Shown: positions 46,312-55,109, counted from the first letter of the stretch. The stretch is 64,000 nucleotides of DNA from QHWT01 sp963755695 (GCA_963755695.1 CAVWLB010000010.1:310001-374000), one strand, 5' to 3'. Numbers and translations: made by a program. Notes: generated by a model not told the origin, from the sequence alone.

Positions 46312-46924
46312 TTCCTGCGCCTTCTGCAGGAACGCGAGTTCCAGCGGCTCGGCGGAACGCGCCTTTTGAAGGCGAACATCCGGGTGATCGCGGCGACCAA
46401 CCGCGACCTGCGCAAGGCCGTGGAACGCGGCGAATTTCGAGAGGACCTGTTCTACCGCCTCGCGGTCTTCGACATCCAGATCCCACCCTTGCGCGAACGT
46501 CCGTCCGACATCGTTCCGTTGGCCGAGTCGTTTCTCGAGGAGATCAGCAGATCCCTCGGCCGGCCATCGGCTGGTTTGACTCGCGATGCACGAAACGCAC
46601 TTACTGGCTATGACTGGCCCGGCAACGTCCGAGAGCTTCGCAACGCCTTGGGAACGGGCGGCGATTCTCTCTGAAGGCGCGCTCATCGACGCGAACCATC
46701 TGGCGCTGCAATCAGGAGTCCGCCGGTTCCGCGAGGATACGACCGACCTCAGCGCCGTCGAACGGACCACGATCGCGAAGGTCGTGCAGGATTGCCGCGG
46801 GAACAAAACGAAGGCAGCCCGCCGACTGGGACTGTCACGCACGCAGCTTCACCTTCGGATTCGAAAGTACGGACTCGAGGAATCGGCCACCGCGCAATGG
46901 CGCAGCAGTGCCGCGCGCGCGTAG
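46312..46924 (+). pseudogene. Fragment of an NtrC-type sigma-54 activator (AAA+ end plus Fis HTH), frame-broken
   Basis: The fragment starts inside the AAA+ domain (LLQEREFQRLGGTRLLKANI, RVIAATNRDLRKAVERGEFR, EDLFYRLAVFDIQIPPLRER) with Sensor II (GYDWPGNVRELRNAL). It shifts by one G near 46645 and continues to a Fis-type helix-turn-helix (AKVVQDCRGNKTKAARRLGL, SRTQLHLRIRKYGL). Walker A, the GAFTGA loop and any receiver domain are absent. The HD-domain gene follows ten bases later. Confidence 0.87.
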
Positions 46925-46934
46925 AGGTGACGTC

Positions 46935-47885
46935 ATGCGTCAGTCAAATCGAATGAAGCGGATCCTGCGCGAGCAGTGGCAACACCCGCGCACACGGAGC
47001 GGGAGTAGGTGGTCACCGCGGCGGTTGTCGGCATCGAAGCCTCGAGTGACCCCACAGCCTCCTTCCAATCAAGTCACGCAACAAGGGAGGGAGGGAGTCC
47101 AAGAGAAGATCGACGCTGAACTTCATATGGTCGGCCTCGAGCATTTCAGCAAGGTGATCGCGCAAAGGATGACGCTTCTGGAGGTGCTTGCCGCACGCTT
47201 CAACAATGACTCGAGGATTATCCGGCGAATATGCCTGGAGGTCATGGACCGCATTGCGAGCACGCTCGAACCTGCGCTTCGATCCACCCTAGACGCGGAA
47301 AGCACGCGCGACATGTCGATTGCCGCTCATCTCCACAATATCGGAAAATCAGGACCCGTCGACGCATCACAGGAGTCCCAACAAGCAATCGTCAGGTTGT
47401 ATGCCGTGGAGAATGTCGCGGACCCTGATCAGACGATTGCTGAGACCGTGCGCACGAACTTTTCGTCCGAGGAGGTAACGAGCATACTCGAGCATCTGGG
47501 CTCATGCGGTATGCGTTCGACTGACAGCATGCGCGCATTCTGGGATCGCCATGGCTACTGGACTCACGACATTCTCGAATCCGACTCGGAAGGCATACCG
47601 ATTCGGGCAAGGGTTGTCGCGGGGAGTCACCACCTGGATAGGGGAATAGATCCTTATGAACTTTCGAGCGACGACGATGTGGCTGTCCTTGAAAACAGGA
47701 TTCTGATGGCTGTTGATAAATACCAAGCTGCCGTTGCGCGAGGTCAGAAGGCTCACGGGGAAGCAATGGATGTAATCAAAAGAATACTCTCTCCTAAATA
47801 CCACGGTGACGTGATGATGAACCGTGTGCTCAAGGTGCTTGACGCGCTGGGAGAACAGGAGAAATTGTTCGCAGCCGCAGCCTGA
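46935..47885 (+). CDS. HD-type domain protein with altered HD motif
   Basis: A 316-aa protein. The N-terminal 60 residues are basic and low-complexity; a later start at ATG near 47127 (MVGLEHFSKVIAQRMTLLEV) is possible. A helical domain follows with DMSIAAHLHNIGKSG, where the usual HD of HD-GYP proteins (HDIGK) reads HN. Further on are FWDRHGYWTHDILESDSEGI and PIRARVVAGSHHLDRGIDPY with LMAVDKYQAAVARG, echoing the later histidines and the ADxYDA region of HD-GYP phosphodiesterases. Base composition drops below its neighbours in the second half. It may be a degenerate c-di-GMP phosphodiesterase or a related signalling protein; this is inference. Confidence 0.55.
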   Translation: MRQSNRMKRILREQWQHPRTRSGSRWSPRRLSASKPRVTPQPPSNQVTQQGREGVQEKIDAELHMVGLEHFSKVIAQRMTLLEVLAARFNNDSRIIRRICLEVMDRIASTLEPALRSTLDAESTRDMSIAAHLHNIGKSGPVDASQESQQAIVRLYAVENVADPDQTIAETVRTNFSSEEVTSILEHLGSCGMRSTDSMRAFWDRHGYWTHDILESDSEGIPIRARVVAGSHHLDRGIDPYELSSDDDVAVLENRILMAVDKYQAAVARGQKAHGEAMDVIKRILSPKYHGDVMMNRVLKVLDALGEQEKLFAAAA

Positions 47886-48014
47886 GAATGCTCATGGGTG
47901 GAGTAATCCCAAACACGGCTGTACAAGTCGCGCCGTTTGGCGACTCGTGTTGTGAGGTGCTGTTGTGAAGCTCCGATTGTCATCTGGTCGGCCGAGCTCA
48001 ATCGCCCTCACCAT

Positions 48015-48240
48015 TGTGCGGCGGCCGATGCATCGGCGACTCTTCCACGTCCAGAACAAGCGGAACCCGGCGATGCCAGGCGATGACATGTTCGGTTTCA
48101 CGATCACGAGGGCTGTTGGCCAACCACTCCACCAGCGGCACAGCCAAGTCCAGAGCCACCGGTCCACTTTCGCGAGACGCAGCTGTGGCGGTCGGGACCG
48201 CCGCTGCACCTGCCGTTGATGCCGCAGCGCAAGGACCTCG
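48015..48240 (-). pseudogene. N-terminal fragment of an integrase-core transposase
   Basis: The minus strand reads LYLEVLALRHQRQVQRRSRP, LWTWLCRWWSGWPTALVIVK and GFRLFWTWKSRR. This is the usual N-terminus of the acidobacterial rve-type transposase (LALRxQLxVLxR...WxxALVxVxPxTVxxWHRxGFRLFWxWKSR). It lies in the same orientation as the C-terminal two thirds at 45613-46305, from which it is separated by the NtrC fragment and HD gene. Confidence 0.7.
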
Positions 48241-48387
48241 AGGTACAGAGCTGCACATGACGCAGTCCTCGGAGCATCGCCAGAACGGAAATCAGCACGG
48301 ACGTCATTGCGACACGCGCCTACCGGCCTCGGTCGGCAAGCGCAACCGCACCAACACGCGCCACTTGAGCGGTGTACACTGTTCGCC

Positions 48388-48663
48388 ATGACTGCGAAGA
48401 ACACCGCGCGGCCGGGGCGCAATGAGCCGTGCCATTGCGGCTCCGGGCATAAATACAAGCATTGCTGCCTGGAAAAGGACAATGCGGCGCTGACTGCCGC
48501 CAACGCTCAGGCGGCAGCAGAGGCAGCTGCGGAGCCCGCAGAACCCGCCCGTGAAGTTCCGAAGCAGCCCGCGAAACACCACACCGAGCAACCCTGGAAG
48601 GCGTCGACCTCGCGAGCGTTCGTGCCAAGCCGGCGCGGGCCGCGCAAAGTGGGCGGCAGTTGA
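48388..48663 (+). CDS. Small SEC-C motif (zinc-binding) protein
   Basis: A 91-aa protein. The N-terminus TAKNTARPGRNEPCHCGSGH followed by KYKHCCLEKDNAA is a complete SEC-C zinc motif (CxCxSGxKxKxCC, here CHCGSGHKYKHCC). An Ala/Glu-rich helix and a basic, Pro/Arg-rich tail follow. The motif occurs at the end of SecA and in many small stand-alone proteins linked to nucleic-acid or protein binding. The function is unknown. Confidence 0.8.
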   Translation: MTAKNTARPGRNEPCHCGSGHKYKHCCLEKDNAALTAANAQAAAEAAAEPAEPAREVPKQPAKHHTEQPWKASTSRAFVPSRRGPRKVGGS

Positions 48664-48825
48664 ACGCGTCGTGATGCAGGGAACGAATTCGAGCTCATCG
48701 AACGGCCCCCCTGAGACACCTTCTCGCGTTCCGGCGCGTCTCGGCCAGACCCGTGATGACTCTGGCAATCATCGGCGTTGCTCCGCCCGCGCGGTTGCTC
48801 CTCTTTATACCGACGTGGGGACTAT

Positions 48826-49076
48826 TGGTTTGCCACTGGAGTCATCAAATTCAATCCGAGATTTTCACGGGATTGATTTTTTGCGGATTACAGCCATCAC
48901 GAGGCGCTTCATGTACGCGAGCCCGCGTGTGTTCGCCAGATCGATCTCGTCGAGCCCAGCAATCCCGTGGTCCCTCACATACGGCAGGCAGTACTCTGAG
49001 ACGAGGTAGCCGTCGTGCGCCGCCTGCTGTGGCTCCTGAAGGAACTGCTTGGTCCGACGATATCGCCGCGGTCGTT
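48826..49076 (-). pseudogene. Unrecognised coding remnant at the right end of island 2
   Basis: An open minus frame without a proper start reads RTKQFLQEPQQAAHDGYLVS, EYCLPYVRDHGIAGLDEIDL, ANTRGLAYMKRLVMAVIRKK, then SIPVKISDLNLMTPVANQ-stop. Composition and amphipathic pattern look genuinely coding. I cannot name the family; a stop codon lies directly upstream, so the 5' part is lost. Confidence 0.4.
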
Positions 49077-49316
49077 AGCGTTTCGCGCACGAACGCGTCC
49101 TCGTACCGGTCATCGCGCAGCCCAGGAGGGAACGTGAGCAGACAACGGCGCTTGTCATCCCGTCCGCATTCGGCGTGCTTTCTGCGAGCGGGATCTGCTC
49201 TGAACGACAGCGCCCACTAATCGCTTGCCAAAGTTCGTTCACCTTAGCGAGAACGCCGTCGCTGAATGGCACGTCTTCGCGGTCGCTGAACCGTGGCTCG
49301 ACAGTCGGAAAGGTGG

Positions 49317-49416
49317 GAACAACTTGGGAACAATTACGCCCAAACCCGAGGGAAAACGGGGGAGTAGGGCCGGCCAGAAAGCAGGACGAATCAACAACAT
49401 AAACGTCCCGGCCCTG
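49317..49416. repeat. Island right-end repeat, copy C (divergent)
   Basis: The stretch before attachment site C shares order and words (gggaacaacttgggaacaa, cccaaacccgag, gcaggacgaatcaacaac) with right-end copies B and D but is clearly more distant. The same gggaacacttgggaacaac words also occur inside the left ends of islands 2 and 3 (34500-34520, 49525-49545). Confidence 0.5.
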
Positions 49417-49462
49417 TCTGCAAAACCTCCATCCCCGGTTCAAATCCGGGCGGCGCCTCCAA
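49417..49462 (+). other. Attachment site C, junction of islands 2 and 3
   Basis: A 46-base perfect copy of the tRNA-Cys 3' part (same as 26946-26991). The integrase of island 3 starts its stop codon nine bases inside. Confidence 0.92.
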
Positions 49463-49470
49463 TCACAAAT

Positions 49471-50226
49471 TCAGTTAACACTGTCACTTGCGGGTACGGC
49501 GTCCGAGGGCTGATCCGCCGATTTGGGAACACTTGGGAACAACTCGCGTTCGACCGCCTCAATCGCCTTGCGATGCGATGCCTCGACCACGTGCGTGTAG
49601 ATGTTGAGAGTCGTCTGAATGCTCGCGTGCCCGAGCTGTTCCTGCGCGATCTTCACGGGCACTTTGAGATCGTTTAGGAGAGACGAGTGAATGTGCCGGA
49701 ACTGATGCCACGTCACGCGTCCAAGGCCTGCTTCGATCGCCGCCGGTTGTAGCAGCTCACTCAGCATCTTCGATTCCCGCATCGGCTTCCCCATACGGGT
49801 CGCGAAGACGAGATCCTCTGGCGCAGTTCGAGTCGATCTTTGCCGATGCGACCCGAGTGCGGCGATGGCGTTCAGTCCGAGCGGAATCGTCCGTCGGGCC
49901 TTCCTCGTCTTCGGCAGCTGGAACTTGCCCTCGAACAGGGACTCACGCACCGCGAGTGTCCCCTGGTCGAGATCCAGAACCCGCCACCGCAGTGCCAGGA
50001 GCTCACCAATGCGCAATCCCGTCGCGGCGATAAGACTCAGCATCGTCCGATACGGTTCCTTGAGGTGCGCCAACAGCTTGAGGAAGTTGGTCCCGGCAAT
50101 GATCGGTGACCCGTCTTTGAGCTCCTTCTGCGGGAACTTCACACCCCGCGCCGAGTTCGTCGACAGATACCCGTATTCCACCGCCGTCTCGAGGATCCCT
50201 GACAGCAGTACCCACGAATTGCGCAA
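49471..50226 (-). pseudogene. Tyrosine recombinase (integrase) of island 3, N-terminally truncated
   Basis: The catalytic domain is complete: R in AATGLRIGELLALRW, the KTRKARRTIPLGLNAIAALG strand-turn, HxxR in WHQFRHIHSSLLNDL, and QEQLGHASIQTTLNIYTHVV with H and the nucleophile Y. The core-binding domain is only partly present (NSWVLLSGILETAVEYGYLS) and the N-terminal arm-binding domain is missing above 50226, where the frame has no start and the sequence changes character. Usual length is near 400 aa against 251 here. It lies immediately inside attachment site C and is homologous to the island 2 remnant. Confidence 0.88.
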
Positions 50227-50336
50227 AGTTTGCCAGCCCAGGGAGGGAGCGTCAAACGACCGCAGCTATTTCCTGGACGCGCGGTCGATCCAGTCGGGAA
50301 CGGCAGGCTCGGCGAGGAAGCTCAGAAGTCGCTGAT

Positions 50337-50410
50337 TTAGGCCGCTTCGCGAATCAACCAGGGTCGAAAATCGTCCAGTGCGGCGAGCCATCTCCTCGCT
50401 TCGCTCGTTG
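50337..50410 (-). pseudogene. C-terminal coding remnant (LDDFRPWLI tail), island 3 copy
   Basis: The minus strand reads LAALDDFRPWLIREAA-stop, matching the island 1 tail at 34148-34240 (LALDDFRNWLIHQAA-stop). The upstream part is not conserved beyond this. Parent protein unknown. Confidence 0.45.
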
Positions 50411-50465
50411 ATGTCTCTCAGGTCGTCTCGTAGTCGCGCCGCCCTCGCTTCGCTCGGCGCGAGCG

Positions 50466-50493
50466 GAACCGAGCCCTGCCTGAGGAGCCATTT
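50466..50493 (+). other. Short tRNA-Asn 3'-end-like sequence
   Basis: The bases cctgcctgaggagccatttt match the end of the 32353-32404 relic (cctacctgaggagccattct). The T-loop is degenerate (ggaaccgagc for ggttcgagtc). Possibly the scar of the same kind of element. Confidence 0.35.
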
Positions 50494-50744
50494 TCCAGAT
50501 CTCGACTCAATTTCCGTAATGCGAAGCGGTTGCCGGTTCTAAGGCGAGGATCAACCGCACCATCGCCGGCCCCTCCATTTGTCTCCTCGGCCCGGCTTCT
50601 TCCTGCACTTACCAGGTCGCCGACATGCGCCCGACCGCAGCGGCATTGACAGCCGCGCGCCGGCGCCGAGATCAGCCTCGTACTCTCCAATTTTGTTTGC
50701 CAGCGACGGATTCCGCCTGAGCGATTCGCGCATGCGGCCCTGAT

Positions 50745-50785
50745 ACAAATCTCTTGTATATATCCGTAACGGTAATAAGATCGAC
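50745..50785 (+). promoter_or_regulatory. AT-rich promoter region with CCGTaACGG palindrome before padR
   Basis: An unusually AT-rich patch (cttgtatatatccgtaacgg, then taataagatc) precedes padR and contains the short palindrome CCGT-A-ACGG at 50764-50772 beside a tatata element. PadR proteins usually repress their own operon by binding an inverted repeat here, so this is the likely operator, by position. Confidence 0.35.
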
Positions 50786-50787
50786 CC

Positions 50788-51132
50788 GTGTCGAAGCCGG
50801 TTCCGTCCCTTGGCCAGCCGCCGCTGACCGCCGCCGTATTCCACATTCTCCTTGCGCTTGCCGACGGTCCGCTGCACGGCTACGCGATCATGCAGGCGGT
50901 GGAGGCGTCGGCCGGTGCGGAGATGCGCATGGGGCCGGGCACGATCTACGGCTCGCTCCAGCGCATGGAGGAAGCGGGCCTCGTTCGTGAGCTCACCACG
51001 CTCGGCGACGACCGTCGTCGCGTCTTCGGACTTCAGCCAGCTGGCCGCCGCGCACTCGAGGCCGAGGCGCACCGATTGACCAAGCTCGCGGCGTTGGTCC
51101 GCGCTAAGCGGCTGATTACCGGCGAGCGGTGA
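50788..51132 (+). CDS. PadR-family transcriptional regulator
   Basis: A 114-aa winged-helix protein: PLTAAVFHILLALADGPLHG, YAIMQAVEASAGAEMRMGPG, TIYGSLQRMEEAGLVRELTT, LGDDRRRVFGLQPAGRRALE. This is the PadR DNA-binding domain (LxxxxxHGYxIxxxxxxxxxxxxxGTxYxxLxRLEExGLV) plus a short dimerisation helix. It overlaps the permease gene (GTGA), so regulator and transporter are one operon. PadR-ADOP pairs are characteristic of acidobacterial genomes; PadR probably represses until an inducer binds. Confidence 0.92.
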   Translation: MSKPVPSLGQPPLTAAVFHILLALADGPLHGYAIMQAVEASAGAEMRMGPGTIYGSLQRMEEAGLVRELTTLGDDRRRVFGLQPAGRRALEAEAHRLTKLAALVRAKRLITGER

Positions 51133-53867
51133 TGCATCGCCGGTCACCCTCGCAGGCGATCTACCGCACCCTGCTTGGTATGTACCCGCACGAATTCCGC
51201 GCGCGCTTCGCATCTGATCTCGAGGCCGATTTTGCCGACCTGTTGCAGGCCCGAGGGACGATGGCGACGTGGCTCCGCGTGGTCCCCGATTTGTGCCGGT
51301 CGCTCCCGGTTACCCACGCCGGTGCGCGCGCGGCCAGAAAACGGGCGCGGGCGACCGCTTACCACGGAGAGACAGCCATGGGTTCATTGAAGGCTGATGT
51401 GCGGCACGCCGTCCGTGCCCTAGTGAAAGCGCCGGTATTCACCGCCGTTACCGTCGTCACGCTGGCGCTCGGGATCGGCGCGAACAGCGCCATCTTCAGT
51501 CTCGTCAACGCCGTTCTGCTGCGTCCGCTCGGATACGTCGAACCCGATCGGCTGATGCTGATTTACGAAGGCTTTCGCGGGTCGGCTTTTGGCAAGGTCG
51601 GGGTGTCGCCGCCGGACTTCGTCGACCTCAGGACACTGCAACGGTCGTTTTTGAGCATCGGCGCCTATCGCACGCAACAGTACGAACTGTCAGGCGTGGG
51701 CCAGCCAGAACAGATCACCGGCGTTCGCGTGTCGGCATCCGTGTTTCCGATTTTGGGGGGGGTCGCAGCACTTGGGCGCACGTTTCACGAATCGGAGGAT
51801 CAGCCAGGGCAGGACGTTGCGGTGCTCAGTTACGGCCTGTGGCAGCGACGATACGGCGGCGATCCGAACGCCGTCGGTCGCGCGATGACCCTCGACCGCC
51901 GGCCCTATACGATCGTGGGCATCATGCCGGCGTCGTTCCAGTTTCCGAAGCGTGGACCGCAAATCAATGGCGAGCCGGCTCAGGTCTGGACCCCGCTCGC
52001 CCTCAGCCCGTTCGAGCGCAGCCAGCAGGCGCGTGGGATGATGTACAACCACACCGTCATTGGCCGGTTGCGCGGCGGCGTTGCCGTCGAGCAGGCGATG
52101 CGGGAAGCCGGCGCGCTCGGGCCGAGCCTGGTCAGGAACTACCCGCCCATTCTCCAGGGCCCGATCAACTCACTCATGGTCACCGCCGTGCCGCTCATCG
52201 GCGAAATTGCCGGACAGGTCCAGAGACCATTGCTGATTCTGCTCGGTGCGGTCGGACTCGTGCTGCTGGTTGCGTGCGCGAACGTCGCGAACCTCGTGCT
52301 CAGTCGTGCGGTCACGCGGCAGCGTGAGATCAGCGTGCGCGCCGCGCTTGGCGCCGGCCGTCGTCGCTTACTGCAGATGCTGCTCGTGGAGGGCCTGCTA
52401 CTGACGGCGGCGGGAGGCGTACTCGGCTTGTTCATCGGCAACGCAGTCGTAGGCGCGATGCCCGACGTGATCAGGCTCGGTCTTCCGGGGGTGCAGGACG
52501 TGCGGCTCGACGGGCGCGTCGTGCTCTTCACGTTCGCGCTGTCGGCACTCACCGCCATCGTCTTCGGATTGCTGCCGCTGATCGTCAGCGAACGGCGCGA
52601 TCTCACGGATGTACTCCGGGAAGGCGGAGCGCGCAGCATCGGCGGCGCACGCCAACATCGCCTGCAGGCCATGCTCGTCGTCACGAGCGTGGCGTTGGCG
52701 GTCGTGCTGCTGGCCAGCGCGGGTCTGCTGATGCGGAGCTTCACGAAGCTGATCGCCGTCGACACGGGCATCCGTGCGCCCCGAGTGTTGACGATGGAAG
52801 TGAGATTGCCGCAGGCGGGGTACGACAGCGCGGCCGCGGTCCGATCCTTCTATCAGGGCCTGCACGAGCGAGTGCGTGCGATTCCCTCGGTCCGTGCAGC
52901 CTCGATCCAGACCGATCTGCCGGTCAAGGGCGACGGCGAGCGTCGGGCCTTCACAGCCGATCAGGCCATCGACGCCAGCGACGCAACCGGCAGCGTGGCG
53001 GTCACCTGGACTTTCGGCGACTACTTCCAAACCTTCGGCGTGCCCATCGTGAAGGGGCGCGGGTTCCTGCCCGAGGAAGACCTCGAGAACCGCAGGACGG
53101 CCATCGTGAGCCGTGCGCTCGCGGACCGCTACTGGCCAGGGCAGGACCCGATCGGCAAGCGACTGAAGTGGGGTATTGCGGCGTCGCGAGCGCCGTGGCA
53201 GACAGTTGTCGGCGTTGCCGGCGACGTCGTCGACGGCAAACTCGGCGAGCCGCCAATCATGCACATCTATGTGCCGTTCGCCGAAGCCGTCAATCCGGCG
53301 CCCAGTGTGCCGGTGGCTGGACTCGTGCGGCGGATGACGGTGGCCGCCGTCACCGATCAGGACGCCCTGACACTCATCGCTCCAATGCGAGCGGCGATCG
53401 CTGCGCTCGATCCAGCCCTGGCGGTGGCCGAGGTCTCGACGATGGCGCAGGTGATGGCGGATGCGTCGGCGCCGCAGCGATTCAGCACGCTGCTGCTCGG
53501 TGCCTTCGCGTCAGGCGCGCTGCTGCTGGCGGCCATCGGCCTCTACGGGATACTCGCGTTCGGCGTCGCCCAGCGCACGCGTGAGATCGGCGTGCGACTG
53601 GCCCTCGGAGCGACGCGTCGCGAAGTACTCGGACTGGTGGTGCGCCAGGGTATGACATTGACGTTGGCCGGCCTCGGACTCGGCGTTGCCGCTGCGCTCG
53701 GCGCCACGCGCCTGATGCGCGGGCTGCTGTATCAGACCGAGCCGCTTGATCTCGTGACGTTCGCGTCAGTGCCTGGCATCCTTGCAGTCGTGGCGCTGCT
53801 CGCGTGCTATCTGCCGGCGCGCCGGGCGGCCAGAGTGGAGCCGATGGCGGCGCTTCGGGCCGAGTAG
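51129..53867 (+). CDS. ABC transporter permease of the MacB/FtsX-like ADOP type
   Basis: A 912-aa intact protein. The N-terminal about 80 residues form the ADOP leader (YRTLLGMYPHEFRARFASDL, EADFADLLQARG). Two permease modules follow, each a MacB-type periplasmic core plus FtsX three-helix domain: VFTAVTVVTLALGIGANSAI, LLLVACANVANLVLSRAVTR, then AMLVVTSVALAVVLLASAGL and LLLGAFASGALLLAAIGLYG; it ends YLPARRAARVEPMAALRAE. Conserved LGIGANSAIFSLVNAVLLRP and REIGVRLALGATRREVL are family hallmarks. Such permeases export peptides, lipids or antibiotics together with an ATPase encoded elsewhere; none is adjacent here. Start GTG overlaps padR. Confidence 0.93.
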   Translation: MMHRRSPSQAIYRTLLGMYPHEFRARFASDLEADFADLLQARGTMATWLRVVPDLCRSLPVTHAGARAARKRARATAYHGETAMGSLKADVRHAVRALVKAPVFTAVTVVTLALGIGANSAIFSLVNAVLLRPLGYVEPDRLMLIYEGFRGSAFGKVGVSPPDFVDLRTLQRSFLSIGAYRTQQYELSGVGQPEQITGVRVSASVFPILGGVAALGRTFHESEDQPGQDVAVLSYGLWQRRYGGDPNAVGRAMTLDRRPYTIVGIMPASFQFPKRGPQINGEPAQVWTPLALSPFERSQQARGMMYNHTVIGRLRGGVAVEQAMREAGALGPSLVRNYPPILQGPINSLMVTAVPLIGEIAGQVQRPLLILLGAVGLVLLVACANVANLVLSRAVTRQREISVRAALGAGRRRLLQMLLVEGLLLTAAGGVLGLFIGNAVVGAMPDVIRLGLPGVQDVRLDGRVVLFTFALSALTAIVFGLLPLIVSERRDLTDVLREGGARSIGGARQHRLQAMLVVTSVALAVVLLASAGLLMRSFTKLIAVDTGIRAPRVLTMEVRLPQAGYDSAAAVRSFYQGLHERVRAIPSVRAASIQTDLPVKGDGERRAFTADQAIDASDATGSVAVTWTFGDYFQTFGVPIVKGRGFLPEEDLENRRTAIVSRALADRYWPGQDPIGKRLKWGIAASRAPWQTVVGVAGDVVDGKLGEPPIMHIYVPFAEAVNPAPSVPVAGLVRRMTVAAVTDQDALTLIAPMRAAIAALDPALAVAEVSTMAQVMADASAPQRFSTLLLGAFASGALLLAAIGLYGILAFGVAQRTREIGVRLALGATRREVLGLVVRQGMTLTLAGLGLGVAAALGATRLMRGLLYQTEPLDLVTFASVPGILAVVALLACYLPARRAARVEPMAALRAE

Positions 53868-54212
53868 GGCTGAGCCCGTGAAGGCCTACGGGTGAGGCAC
53901 AAGTGCGGCCCTCCAGATCGACTGAATTGGACTGAGGATCACTCCTCGAATCGCGGTGACAATCTGCAAAGTACTGACTTCGGAGCGCTTGCCAGTTCCA
54001 GGATTCGAAAGATCTGAGGTCCTGAGAACCTCCATCCTTTTATCGTCGCCTCGCGACGAACCCGTTCGCCCCGGTATTTGTTCGAGCCACGAAACGGGTC
54101 CGTTCGGTGAAGCCCCATAATTGCAGTTGTGCGACGGACGTAGCCACGAGATGGACCCGATGGACTATCACGTCCCGTCCGGCGTCATGAACGGAAGCGG
54201 TCGGGCGTCACG
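53868..54212. other. Gene-free stretch after the permease, holding direct repeat copy 1
   Basis: No gene is supported. Bases 53897-54034 form a long direct repeat with 61735-61873. Confidence 0.5.
53897..54034. repeat. 138-bp direct repeat, copy 1
   Basis: Runs from gcacaagtgcggccctccag to ctgagaacctcca and matches 61735-61873, which lies just outside attachment site D. Scattered mismatches occur (for example cctcgaatcgcgg against cttcgaatcgtgg), with one or two single-base length differences. It is in the same orientation. Confidence 0.85.
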
Positions 54213-54490
54213 GGTATCGATACGGCGACTGCCATGGCCACGTCAGGATCGTCAGTCGTCGCGAACGCACGCTGAACATTCGGAAGCGGCGCGGAGCCAG
54301 GCTTGCAAAACAACTGATCCTCCGCGAGCCGCTGGTGGCTCCGCAAGGCATAGCGCAGATGTACGACGACCTCCGCGATGAAGTACGCGCTACGATCCCG
54401 ATCGGCTCAGTGTTGCTGAGTGACCGCGTGAAGGAGGGACCCGCCGGCTTTCGAGGCTCGAGAGCAGTGGCGTACAGTGTCGTGAAATGA
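54213..54490 (+). pseudogene. Decayed open frame preceding the exonuclease gene
   Basis: A plus-strand frame reads YRYGDCHGHVRIVSRRERTL, NIRKRRGARLAKQLILREPL, VAPQGIAQMYDDLRDEVRAT and IPIGSVLLSDRVKEGPAGFR, ending at a TGA that overlaps the exonuclease start. It has no start codon in frame before the homology begins. I do not recognise a family. The coupling suggests it was once the upstream partner gene. Confidence 0.35.
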
Positions 54491-55080
54491 CCCAGCTTGC
54501 GACGCTGGCCGTGGATGATGTCGTGAGGGCGGTCATCGCCGGCGAGCGTCGCATCGTTGTGGTCGACGTCGAGGCGACTTGCTGGAAGAAGGGGGTGTTC
54601 AGCCGGAAGAAGGAGACCATCGAAATCGGCGCCGTGCTGTTGCTGCTCGATCGTGCCGAATCGAGGTGGCCCGAGTTTCAGACCTTCGTCCGGCCGCGGC
54701 GACTCCCTCGCCTTTCGAGCTTCTGTCGCGAGCTCACCGGCATCACCCAGGAGAATGTCGACGCCGCTCCCACGTTCCCGGAAGCGTTGCGGTCGTTCTT
54801 GGAGTGGTCACAACCGTTGGAGCGAGTCGTCCTGGCGACCTGGAGTCGCTACGACTTGTGGCAGCTCGATCTGGATCTGGAGGCTCACGGCCTTCCTAAG
54901 CTCACCATCCCTTTCCTCGACGTCAAGAAGCTCGCCGCGCGCATCGTCGGTACGAAGAGCTTCGAGGAGACCGCACGCGAGCTGGCTCCCGATGGCGCCG
55001 CCATGCCGAGCCACCGCGCCGTTGCCGATGCGCATCGAACTGCACGGATCCTGAACCGCCTGCTCCGTCCGCTCGTCTGA
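54487..55080 (+). CDS. ERI1/KapD-like 3'-5' exonuclease (DEDDh)
   Basis: A 197-aa exonuclease of the DnaQ/RNase-T fold. ExoI is VVVDVEATCW (D and E). ExoII lies in LATWSRYDLWQLDLDLEAHG (D). ExoIII is SHRAVADAHRTARIL (H and D). The linking segment FQTFVRPRRLPRLSSFCREL then TGITQENVDAAPTFPEALRS is diagnostic of the ERI1/KapD subfamily, which acts on structured RNA 3' ends in eukaryotes and on unknown substrates in bacteria. ATG at 54487 overlaps the preceding open frame. All five acidic/His residues are present, so it should be active. Confidence 0.9.
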   Translation: MTQLATLAVDDVVRAVIAGERRIVVVDVEATCWKKGVFSRKKETIEIGAVLLLLDRAESRWPEFQTFVRPRRLPRLSSFCRELTGITQENVDAAPTFPEALRSFLEWSQPLERVVLATWSRYDLWQLDLDLEAHGLPKLTIPFLDVKKLAARIVGTKSFEETARELAPDGAAMPSHRAVADAHRTARILNRLLRPLV

Positions 55081-55109
55081 CCGGCGAGCTCCAGTGACAT
55101 CGCCGACGA

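Larger units (their letters stand above)
50227..50787. other. Integrase N-terminal junction and relic-rich gene-free stretch
   Basis: About 560 bases without an intact gene. It contains the second copy of the LDDFR-type coding tail (50337-50410), a short sequence matching the end of the tRNA-Asn relic (50466-50493) and the PadR promoter region (about 50740-50787). Confidence 0.5.
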
